Source of the DNA: Verrucomicrobiota bacterium
GTDB lineage: Bacteria > Verrucomicrobiota > Verrucomicrobiia > Verrucomicrobiales > Verrucomicrobiaceae
Assembly (NCBI GenBank): GCA_009885695.1
Contig: VFKE01000012.1
Span: forward strand, 1-44,131
DNA length: 44,131 nt
Direction of reading: 5' to 3'
The notes under the pieces are model-generated. The model saw only the letters and a list, made by a program, of their open reading frames with translations, was not told the DNA's origin and searched no databases. Below are positions 24,133-30,775 of the stretch, piece after piece (position 1 is the stretch's first letter; each line of letters opens with the position of its first letter). A program made the translations under genes and the position numbers.

Positions 24133-25032
24133 TCACATCACAAACATCCGGTCCATCGCATCCGTCAGCTTTTTCATGTCGGCGGGATTGATGCCCATGC
24201 GCTGCTCGGAGATGCACCAGCCGCTGTAGCCGATGTCATCAAGCGCGTGCATGATGGCCTTCCAGTCGTTCTTGCCGGCGAGAAAATCGCAGTCGAAACC
24301 GGCGTGCAGGCCTTGCTTGGTCATCTTTTCGGTGTCGAATTCCTTGAAGTGCAGGCGGTTGATGCGCTTGCCCAGAATGCGAATCCACTGCTCGGGCCAG
24401 CCGTAACGATAGACGTTGCCGATGTCGAAATGAGCGCCGACCCAGGGGCTGTCGAATTCATCAATGAAGCGCGCCATCTCCAGCGGGCTTAATAAAAAGT
24501 TGTTCCACACGTTCTCGATGCTGATGCGCACCTTCAGCTCCTGGGCCAGCGGCACGGCCTCACGAATGCTTTCCTGCGCCCGTTTCCAGGCCACGTCATA
24601 AGCCACCCCGGCGTTGACCACGCCGGGCACCAGCAGGATGGAATCCGCGCCGTAAGCTTTAGCATCGCGCAGCGTGGTGACGAGCCCTTCGATCCCGCGT
24701 TTCCGGGTTGCCGCATCTGGATGAGTCAGCGTGTCCTTCCAATGCGAATGACAGCACACGCTGGCGGCTTCGAGGTTATTGGCTTTGAATGCATCGAGCA
24801 CTTCCTGCTGATTCATGCCACCATTGGGTTCTACGCCATCGAATCCCGCATCGCTAATCGCCTGAAACTTTTCCATGACGCTGCCTTTTTTTGAAACGGT
24901 GCCATACATGACCGCTTTGCGCAGTTTGCGCTTGGGGGCGGTGTCCTGTGCCATGACCTGTCCGAGAGTGAGGAAAGCGGCACCAGCAACAGTGTTCTGG
25001 ACGAAGGAGCGACGTGTGTAGGGTTTGATCAT
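24133..25032 (-). CDS. Tat-exported sugar phosphate isomerase/epimerase-like TIM barrel
   Basis: A 299-residue protein of the xylose-isomerase-like TIM-barrel group. The N-terminus is a twin-arginine signal: YTRRSFVQNTVAGAAFLTLG ending near VMAQD. The barrel shows FQAISDAGFDGVEPNGGM, ICCHSH-like ASVCCHSHWKD, RISIENVWNNFLLSP (metal-site Glu), VGAHFDIGNVYRYG (Asp, His side), and INRLHFKEFDTEK. Exported members are abundant in Verrucomicrobiota and Planctomycetota and are generally thought to act on sugars taken into the periplasm; the substrate is unknown. It stands alone, convergent to vapC and divergent from the lipoate ligase-like gene. Confidence 0.85.
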   Translation of the reverse strand: MIKPYTRRSFVQNTVAGAAFLTLGQVMAQDTAPKRKLRKAVMYGTVSKKGSVMEKFQAISDAGFDGVEPNGGMNQQEVLDAFKANNLEAASVCCHSHWKDTLTHPDAATRKRGIEGLVTTLRDAKAYGADSILLVPGVVNAGVAYDVAWKRAQESIREAVPLAQELKVRISIENVWNNFLLSPLEMARFIDEFDSPWVGAHFDIGNVYRYGWPEQWIRILGKRINRLHFKEFDTEKMTKQGLHAGFDCDFLAGKNDWKAIMHALDDIGYSGWCISEQRMGINPADMKKLTDAMDRMFVM

Positions 25033-25140
25033 GATGACAAGTCTACGGCGGCTGTGACGAGATTATACAAGAATTTTCTGCAAAGATGGTGAGGCAATCG
25101 TGTCCATGGCGCCAGAAATCGCTTTTTATTACCGGGACAT

Positions 25141-25168
25141 TGCCAACTTGGGATATCCCTGCCAACTT
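25141..25168. promoter_or_regulatory. Direct repeats flanking a palindrome upstream of the lipoate ligase-like gene
   Basis: TGCCAACTT occurs at 25141-25149 and again at 25160-25168 with exactly the perfect 10-bp palindrome GGGATATCCC between them. The block lies 23 bp before the plus-strand start at 25192 and within the divergent promoter region, so it could be a regulator binding site. Confidence 0.35.
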
Positions 25169-25191
25169 CTTCCGACATCAACCATGAAGTT

Positions 25192-25890
25192 ATGAAACTC
25201 GACACTCTCCGGTTGTGGCACGACGTGACGCCACGGAGCGGCGCGCTGAACATGGCCTTCGACGAGGCCGTGCTAAATGCGGCGCAAGAGCCTTGGTTGC
25301 GGGTCTATCATTGGCAAGAGCCGGTGATCAGCATCGGATTCTCCCAACCGCTGAGTGTGATTCCCGAGACACGGCATAACTGGCCCGTGGTGCGGCGATG
25401 GACGGGTGGCGGCGTGGTGGAGCATGATGGCGACTGGACCTACACACTGGCGGTGCCGGCGAATTTTCCTTTGTATGACCAGCGCGCGGCGGAGACTTAC
25501 CGATGGATTCACGAAAGCATGATAGCCGCGCTCACGCGCACGGGCTTCAGTGGCTGTTCGCTGCAACCGGAGAGCATGAGCGACGGCATGGGTGTGTGTT
25601 TCGAAGAGCCGGCACGTTTCGATGTGGTGCATGAGGGGAAGAAAATTGCCGGAGCCGCCCAGCGTCGTTCCTCCAAGTCTGGATTTCTCCATCAAGGAAC
25701 GATCCAGCCGCTGAAACCACCGCCGGGATTTGATCTTGAATTCGCCCGAGAGCTGGCGCACAGGCCTGCAGTGGTCAGCCAGGATGATGCGCTGAGTCTG
25801 CTTCAGGAACGCGCGGAGATCCTTGCGGTGGAGAAATACGGCGCGGCATCATGGCTGAAAGAACGGCGTTCGTCGAGGGCTTCCAACTAG
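25192..25890 (+). CDS. Biotin/lipoate A/B protein ligase family protein
   Basis: A 232-residue LplA/LipM-type enzyme. The family is recognised from LRLWHDVTPRSGALNMAFDE, VISIGFSQPLSVI, VVRRWTGGGVVEHDGDWTYTL, and the catalytic-lysine region VHEGKKIAGAAQRRSSKSGF followed by LHQGTI. It should attach lipoyl or octanoyl groups to carrier domains of 2-oxo acid dehydrogenases or the glycine cleavage H protein. It is shorter than LplA and lacks the C-terminal accessory domain, which fits an octanoyl transferase (LipM-like) or a ligase with a separate activating partner. No lipoyl-domain gene is adjacent. Confidence 0.85.
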   Translation: MKLDTLRLWHDVTPRSGALNMAFDEAVLNAAQEPWLRVYHWQEPVISIGFSQPLSVIPETRHNWPVVRRWTGGGVVEHDGDWTYTLAVPANFPLYDQRAAETYRWIHESMIAALTRTGFSGCSLQPESMSDGMGVCFEEPARFDVVHEGKKIAGAAQRRSSKSGFLHQGTIQPLKPPPGFDLEFARELAHRPAVVSQDDALSLLQERAEILAVEKYGAASWLKERRSSRASN

Positions 25891-25920
25891 TCTGCTGTCG
25901 CGAAACAAACATGTTGAGGC

Positions 25921-26434
25921 ATGTAACAGCGACTCTTCATTTACGGAACGCTTAAACGTGGCGACTGCAACGTGCGATACCCAGAGCATATTTAAAAAAG
26001 ACGTAGCCGCATCTCGTATGAGTGCGGGAAGAAGCCACGGCAGCCAACGAGATATGCATATTCCCCGCGTTCTTACGAACGCGGCTACGAACGCGGCCGA
26101 AATTATTTAAATCGCTCTAGCAAACCAGGAGTTCATCGGCGAAGCCAGCACGGAGCCATTTTACCGGATGGTCGATTGCGGTGGTTATCCCGGCATGTCT
26201 CCCGTGGATGAAAACGGTGTCTGTGTCCGTGGTGCGGTCTGGGATGTGGATGAGTCGTGCCGTGCGCGACTGGATGCGCAGGAGGATGTCGCGGGCGGTG
26301 AATATGAAGTCGACAAGGTAGCGCTGCTTGCGCCGTTTGATGGGCAGGAGGTGCGCACTTACATTTTTCTACGCGTTGAAAAGAGTATGCCGGATGTGGG
26401 GAAAGTGTGGCGTGGATTATTTGAAAGTAGGTGA
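25921..26434 (+). pseudogene. Gamma-glutamylcyclotransferase-like gene split by a miniature element
   Basis: The 5' part (25930 on) reads RLFIYGTLKRGDCNVRY, the N-terminal strand and YGTLKRG loop of AIG2/YtfP-type gamma-glutamylcyclotransferases. The 3' part (26120-26434) reads ANQEFIGEASTEPFYRMVDC followed by GGYPGM, then GAVWDVDESCRARLDAQE and YIFLR, the rest of the fold with the family Glu in the LDAQE region. Between them lies a 136-bp palindromic element at 25983-26118. Joining 25982 to 26119 restores one frame (NVRYPANQEF). A second lesion is a TAA as codon 2 after the only plausible ATG (25921), which looks like CAA mutated to TAA. The gene is therefore inactive as read. Confidence 0.85.
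25983..26118. mobile_element. MITE-like palindromic element
   Basis: A 136-bp non-coding insertion in a gamma-glutamylcyclotransferase-like gene. Its ends are imperfect inverted repeats: AGAGCATATTTAAA at the left, and AGAGCGATTTAAA read inward from the right. Inside are CGTAGCCGC (26002-26010) and its perfect complement GCGGCTACG (26081-26089), enclosing two hairpins, an imperfect CCGCATCTC/GAGTGCGG and a perfect CCGCGTTC/GAACGCGG at 26065-26084. Removing exactly 25983-26118 restores the host reading frame. No transposase is encoded, as expected for a miniature element mobilised in trans. No convincing target-site duplication is seen. Confidence 0.7.
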
Positions 26435-26480
26435 TACGTCTCGCTTCACTTCACTGAATGAAAATGAAGCGAGACGCATC
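26433..26480. terminator. Bidirectional terminator-like hairpin
   Basis: GATACGTCTCGCTTCA at 26433-26448 pairs with TGAAGCGAGACGCATC at 26465-26480, 16 bp with one mismatch. It lies between the 3' ends of the gamma-glutamylcyclotransferase pseudogene and the convergent rhodanese gene and overlaps the former's stop codon. On the plus strand ACTTTTT follows shortly after, and on the minus strand TATCAC, so termination is more convincing for plus-strand transcripts. Confidence 0.6.
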
Positions 26481-26482
26481 AT

Positions 26483-26935
26483 CTACTTTTTCGCCGCACC
26501 CATGATTTGTTTTCCGGAGTCTTTCCAAGCTTTGAAACTGCCCTTGGGCAGCAGGACTTCTTTGAAGCCGAGTTTCGCCATTTTCTCAGCAACGCGGCGC
26601 GCCCGGGCACCGACCGCGCAGTAGACGATGCAGGGTTTGGCTGGATCAAGTTTCAGTGTGCCGAGCGCAGCGATGAAATCCTCCCGGAAGTAGTCCACTA
26701 ACTGAGCCCGTGGCAGATGGCCTTGTTCCGCATATTCGGGTGAGGTGCGCACGTCGATCACGGCGATATCGCTGCGCTCCCGGATCAGTTTGTCGGTTTC
26801 GTCAATGCTGATCTCACGGGCTCCTGCGGGGAGTGGACCTCGCGGCGGTGGGATGGTCATCTTCTCGCCGGCGATCGAGATTGTGAGATGGACCAGACTG
26901 AGGGTGAGCAACAGAAGGCGGACATTCATGGCCAT
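26483..26935 (-). CDS. Exported rhodanese-like domain protein
   Basis: A 150-residue protein with an N-terminal signal peptide (VRLLLLTLSLVHLTISIAGE) and a single rhodanese domain: REISIDETDKLIRERSDIAV, VIDVRTSPEYAEQGHLPRA and the active-site loop CIVYCAVGARARR, where the Cys is the expected persulfide site. It likely handles sulfur transfer or protects periplasmic thiols. It starts 11 bp after the short aldehyde dehydrogenase gene, so it is the last member of the deoC operon by spacing, although a metabolic link is not obvious. Confidence 0.85.
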   Translation of the reverse strand: MAMNVRLLLLTLSLVHLTISIAGEKMTIPPPRGPLPAGAREISIDETDKLIRERSDIAVIDVRTSPEYAEQGHLPRAQLVDYFREDFIAALGTLKLDPAKPCIVYCAVGARARRVAEKMAKLGFKEVLLPKGSFKAWKDSGKQIMGAAKK

Positions 26936-26946
26936 GAAGGGAGTTA

Positions 26947-27816
26947 TTACGCGCCGATCGGATGCCAGGTCGTTTTGAATTCGACGAGGTCCCGGATTTC
27001 ATAAAGTCCCTGCGCTGAATCGGCGAACCAGTCGTGCGTTTCTTCAGTCTTGAGCAAATGCACTCGCTTCACGCTGTCGGCTGCGGCGAGTTTGATCGCC
27101 TTGCGCTCGTCGGCATTCGCCACGCCGCTGATCGCGCGGATGTGTGCATGAGTGGCGAAGGTCGGCAACAGTTCGGCGCGAAATCCCGTGAGCAAATTTA
27201 CCACGCCACCGGGTAGATCGCTGGTTGCCAGCATTTCTCCGAGTGCGATGGATGGATACGGTTGCGAGGTGGAAGCGAGTGCGACGACAGTGTTTCCAGA
27301 AGTGATCGCCGGTGCGATGAGTGAGACCAGCGCCAGCAGGGGTGCATCTTCGGGTGCCAGCACACCGACGATGCCGGTGGGTTCGGTGACTGTGAAATTG
27401 AAATGCGGCGACGACACCGGGTTCACATTGCCGAGCAATTGTTCATACTTGTCTGTCCAGCCAGCGTAGTGGATCAGCCGGTCCACGGTGGCGGCGACTT
27501 CGGTCTTCGCGCGGGCAGAGGGCTGCCCGCCCACTTGGAGCGCTTCGATCATCTCCGCGCTGCGGGCCTCGATCATTTCCGCGAGCCGGTAGATGATCTG
27601 GCCGCGATTGTAAGCCGAACGTTTTGCCCAGCCGGAGCCGGATTTGGCGGCGGCTTCGACGGCGTTGCGCAAGTCCTTGCGCGTGCATTGCGGGATGTTG
27701 GCGAAGAACGCGCCGGAGGCGTCATGGAGCGGAGTGACGCGGCCAGATTCCGAGCGGATGAAGGCGCCGCCGACATAGCATTTAGGGGTCTTGGTGATGG
27801 GGAGGCGGGGATTCAT
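26947..27816 (-). CDS. Short aldehyde-dehydrogenase-like protein lacking the catalytic domain
   Basis: A 289-residue protein that follows the aldehyde dehydrogenase fold through most of the NAD-binding domain: AVEAAAKSGSGWAKRSAYNR, EPTGIVGVLAPEDAPLLALV, APAITSGNTVVALASTSQPY and LPGGVVNLLTGFRAEL. It then diverges and ends in VEFKTTWHPIGA without the catalytic Cys loop or the E-L-G-G-K segment. There is no frameshift or internal stop and the C-terminus is compact, so it looks like a maintained paralogue, not a broken gene. It directly follows a full-length ALDH gene and may serve as a regulatory or scaffolding partner for it. The gap between the two (77 bp) holds a 13-bp inverted repeat. Confidence 0.8.
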   Translation of the reverse strand: MNPRLPITKTPKCYVGGAFIRSESGRVTPLHDASGAFFANIPQCTRKDLRNAVEAAAKSGSGWAKRSAYNRGQIIYRLAEMIEARSAEMIEALQVGGQPSARAKTEVAATVDRLIHYAGWTDKYEQLLGNVNPVSSPHFNFTVTEPTGIVGVLAPEDAPLLALVSLIAPAITSGNTVVALASTSQPYPSIALGEMLATSDLPGGVVNLLTGFRAELLPTFATHAHIRAISGVANADERKAIKLAAADSVKRVHLLKTEETHDWFADSAQGLYEIRDLVEFKTTWHPIGA

Positions 27817-27825
27817 GATTTTTTG

Positions 27826-27894
27826 GACAGGATTAACAAGATTAACAGGATTGGATCAGTGTTTTTTCATCATGTAAATTCTGTTAATCCTGTC
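27826..27894. repeat. Inverted repeat between the two ALDH genes
   Basis: GACAGGATTAACA at 27826-27838 and its perfect complement TGTTAATCCTGTC at 27882-27894 enclose 43 bp. The left side also contains an internal reiteration of GATTAACA (GGATTAACAAGATTAACAGG). Reiterated GGATTAACAGGAT-type sequence is a dispersed intergenic repeat in a number of environmental bacteria. The right arm overlaps the last base of the upstream ALDH gene. Confidence 0.65.
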
Positions 27895-29423
27895 TATATG
27901 AGCTTCCCATAATCCAGCAATCCCTGCCGACCACCTTCGCGGCCGAAGCCACTTTCTTTGTAGCCGCCGAAGGGACTGGTGGGATCGAACTTGTTGTAGG
28001 TGTTGGCCCAGACCACGCCCGCTTTGAGTTCGACGGACATTTTCAAGATGCGCGATCCTTTGTCAGTCCACACGCCGGCGCTCAAACCGTAGGGCGTGTT
28101 GTTGGCTTTCTCGATCGCCTCATCAACGGTGCGGAAGGTGAGCACGCTCAGCACGGGGCCGAAGATTTCTTCGCGTGCGATGCGATGGCTCATGGTGACG
28201 TTGGAGAAGACCGAGGGCTTGAAGAAGAATCCCTTGGCAGGCAGGCGACACGGTGATTGATAAAGTTCCGCGCCTTCTTTCACGCCGCTGTCCACCAGTT
28301 CGCGGATTTTCCCGAGTTGCTCCTTGGAGTTGATCGCGCCGACGTCGGTGTTCTTGTCCAGCGGATCGCCCACGCGTAAAACCTTGATACGGTTTTTTAG
28401 CTTGGCGAGAACGGCTTCCGCCACGCCTTCCTGCACTAATAGGCGCGAACCTGCGCAGCATACGTGTCCTTGATTGAAGAAAATGCCGTTGACGATGCCT
28501 TCCACTGCTTGATCAAGCGGCGCGTCATCGAACACGATGTTGGCCGCTTTGCCGCCGAGTTCCATGGTCATCTTCTTGTCCGTGCCTGCCAGCGAGCGCA
28601 TGATGATCTTCCCGACTTCCGTGCTGCCGGTGAAGGCTACCTTCGCGGCGAGCGGGTGATTCATCACGGCTGCGCCGGTTTCGCCAGCGCCGCTCACGAT
28701 GTTCACCACTCCGGGAGGCAGCCCGGCTTCCTGCAAGATCTCGCCGAACTTCAGTGCGGTGATGCTGGTGGTTTCCGCGGGCTTGATAACGACGCAGTTT
28801 CCCATGGCCAGTGCGGGTGCGATTTTCCACGCCATCATTAATAGCGGGAAGTTCCACGGGATGACCTGGCCGACCACGCCCAGTGGCTTCACCGAGCGGC
28901 CAGGGGCGACATATTCCAGCTTGTCCGCCCAGCCGGCGTGGTAGAAGAAATGCGCCGCCGCCATCGGCACGTCGAAGTCGCGTGATTCCTTGATCGGTTT
29001 GCCGCCGTTCATGGTTTCCGCGATGGCAAATTCCCGCGCGTGATCTTGGAGCAAGCGGGCGATGCGGTAGATGTATTTTCCGCGTTCGCGTCCCGGCATC
29101 TTCCCCCAGACGGAATCAAAGGCCCGTTGTGCTGCTTGATACGCCGTGTCCACGTCTGCTGGTGATGCCAGTGCGATGTCAGCGATCTTTTGTTCGGTAG
29201 CTGGATTGATGGTGGGGAAATATTTGCCGCTTTTTGGCGCGGTGAATTCGCCGTTGATGAACAGATCGTAGCGGGGCTTCAACTTTGGGTCCGCGGTTTC
29301 CGGGGCCGGGTCGAACTCCCAGAGATCGCCGAAGATGAGTTCGCGTGACGACTTCCTCGGTTGAGCGACGGAAGGGCGGGCGGTGGCACGCGAGTTTTGT
29401 CTTTTATGGGTCTTGGCAGCCAT
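27894..29423 (-). CDS. NAD(P)-dependent aldehyde dehydrogenase
   Basis: A 509-residue complete aldehyde dehydrogenase. PLGVVGQVIPWNFPLLMMAWKIAPALAMGN is seen from about residue 180 and is the coenzyme-binding strand with its oxyanion Asn. KVAFTGSTEVGKIIM binds the cofactor, TMELGGKAANIVF carries the general base Glu, and NQGHVCCAGSRLLVQ contains the nucleophilic Cys. The N-terminal 40 residues (KTHKRQNSRATARPSVAQPR) form a basic extension not usual in the family. Between deoC and a short ALDH paralogue, its likely substrate is the acetaldehyde released by DeoC. It has one of the few recognisable Shine-Dalgarno sequences here (AGGA, 8 nt before the ATG). Confidence 0.92.
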   Translation of the reverse strand: MAAKTHKRQNSRATARPSVAQPRKSSRELIFGDLWEFDPAPETADPKLKPRYDLFINGEFTAPKSGKYFPTINPATEQKIADIALASPADVDTAYQAAQRAFDSVWGKMPGRERGKYIYRIARLLQDHAREFAIAETMNGGKPIKESRDFDVPMAAAHFFYHAGWADKLEYVAPGRSVKPLGVVGQVIPWNFPLLMMAWKIAPALAMGNCVVIKPAETTSITALKFGEILQEAGLPPGVVNIVSGAGETGAAVMNHPLAAKVAFTGSTEVGKIIMRSLAGTDKKMTMELGGKAANIVFDDAPLDQAVEGIVNGIFFNQGHVCCAGSRLLVQEGVAEAVLAKLKNRIKVLRVGDPLDKNTDVGAINSKEQLGKIRELVDSGVKEGAELYQSPCRLPAKGFFFKPSVFSNVTMSHRIAREEIFGPVLSVLTFRTVDEAIEKANNTPYGLSAGVWTDKGSRILKMSVELKAGVVWANTYNKFDPTSPFGGYKESGFGREGGRQGLLDYGKLI

Positions 29424-29441
29424 GATTTTTTTCCTGGGACT

Positions 29442-30377
29442 TTAGTAAGACTCGGCTGCCTCGCTGAAATAGTAGGGCGCCTGGTAATTGCCGCTGCGTT
29501 CTTTTTCAATTTGCCGCAGCAGATCATTCAAGAGGGTGCTGGCCCCGAAACGGTAGCGTTGGTTGTTCAGCCATTCGTCACCGAGCGTTTCCTTGACGGC
29601 GATGAGAAATTGGAGTGCTTGCTTGGCCGTGCGGATGCCGCCGGCGGGTTTCATGGCGATGGGGATGCCAGTTTCAAAATAGAAATCGCGGATGGCTTCG
29701 AGCATGACCTGGTTGTTGCCGAGCGTGGCGTTGGCGGAAGTTTTTCCGGTGCTGGTCTTGATGAAGTCATTGGGCCGCAGCACTTGCATGGCGAGGAAGC
29801 TGGCGGCGCGGATGTTGTCGTAGGTTTCCAGTTCGCTGGTTTCAAGAATGACCTTCAGGGTCGAAGAACCGCAGGCTTCGACCACCTGCCTGATCTCGTC
29901 CTGCACCAGGCTGAATTCGCCGGAAAGAAAAGCTCCACGATTAATTACCATGTCGATCTCGTCCGCGCCATCGGCGACTGCCGACCGGACCTCCGCGAGA
30001 CGGGTTTTCAAGGGCGCCTGACCGCTGGGAAAGGCCGTGGCGACGGATGCGACTCTGACGCTGGTGCCAGCGACGTGCTTTTTAGCATGTTTCACCATCG
30101 CGGGATAGACGCACACAGCCGCCGTGCTGGGAACGTCAATTCCCTCATGCGGTGCAATTGCCTTCTGGCAGAGCGAGGCCACCTTGCCTGGCGTGTCCTT
30201 GCCCTCCAGGGTTGTGAGGTCCACCATCGTCACTGCCAGTTTCAAGCCGAAGAGCTTCGACTTCTTCTTGATGCTGCGCGTGGCAAATTTGGCGACGCGT
30301 TCCTCTACGCCGACGGCATCCACGGTGCCGATTTCGTGGAAGAGGCGTCGGAAGGCTGCATGAGCCGATGTGGACAT
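29442..30377 (-). CDS. deoC: Deoxyribose-phosphate aldolase
   Basis: A 311-residue class I aldolase splitting 2-deoxyribose-5-phosphate into acetaldehyde and glyceraldehyde-3-phosphate. The Schiff-base lysine lies in NDFIKTSTGKTSANATL, the second lysine in IAMKPAGGIRTAKQAL, and the early ADEIDMVINRGAFLSGEF also fits. It is longer than the E. coli enzyme (259) owing to an N-terminal extension of about 55 residues, as in eukaryote-like and some bacterial DeoC. It heads the operon deoC-ALDH-short ALDH-rhodanese. No deoxynucleoside phosphorylase gene is nearby. Confidence 0.93.
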   Translation of the reverse strand: MSTSAHAAFRRLFHEIGTVDAVGVEERVAKFATRSIKKKSKLFGLKLAVTMVDLTTLEGKDTPGKVASLCQKAIAPHEGIDVPSTAAVCVYPAMVKHAKKHVAGTSVRVASVATAFPSGQAPLKTRLAEVRSAVADGADEIDMVINRGAFLSGEFSLVQDEIRQVVEACGSSTLKVILETSELETYDNIRAASFLAMQVLRPNDFIKTSTGKTSANATLGNNQVMLEAIRDFYFETGIPIAMKPAGGIRTAKQALQFLIAVKETLGDEWLNNQRYRFGASTLLNDLLRQIEKERSGNYQAPYYFSEAAESY

Positions 30378-30775
30378 TGGTCATTTTGATCGCTGATGAT
30401 GGCAATGACAATCTCAAAGTTTTTGCTGAGAAATGGACTGCGGCACAGTCCCTGCTTGCGAAAGACACCGGTCAGTCTTAATTGACTGCCCCTTCGCCGC
30501 TTCCCACGTGCAGCGGGAAGACAGAAAATGAAAAACCCTCACTACGACATCCCGATGCTCGGCGTCTGTTCCCTTCATGGCATGGGCGGGGGTGCCGTCT
30601 GCGAGCGGGACTTAACTCCTGAGCATCCCCAAATGGTTGCTTCATCAGAAACTGTTTTTTTAAATCTTCAGTCACAGCGCACTTGTCCGGGCGTAATTAA
30701 TCCTTTATAGCCATGCCCCCCGTTATGACCTTCACCGCGATTAATGGGGCGAACACACTCTAGCCTCATACTTAA
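30378..30775. promoter_or_regulatory. Leader region of the glutamate synthase operon
   Basis: A region of 398 bp between divergent deoC and gltB that carries no convincing gene. It contains a 6-bp-stem hairpin (CTTCCC/GGGAAG near 30502-30523), a longer-range pairing GATGCTC at 30554-30560 with GAGCATC at 30621-30627, and a run of seven T at 30655-30661. Together these could be a structured leader or attenuator for gltB, but no known riboswitch consensus is recognised. A 60-codon open frame starting at 30528 has no recognisable features. Confidence 0.35.

Noticed and set aside
25989..26111. TATTTAAA at 25989 and 26104 as an 8-bp target-site duplication of the palindromic element
   Set aside because: The octamer contains a TTTAAA palindrome and falls inside the element's terminal inverted repeats. 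Excision at these points would leave a stop codon, whereas excision at the AGAGC ends restores the frame.
30528..30710. 60-codon open frame upstream of gltB as a small protein or leader peptide
   Set aside because: No Shine-Dalgarno site, no recognisable composition or stall sequence, and no way to test conservation here.
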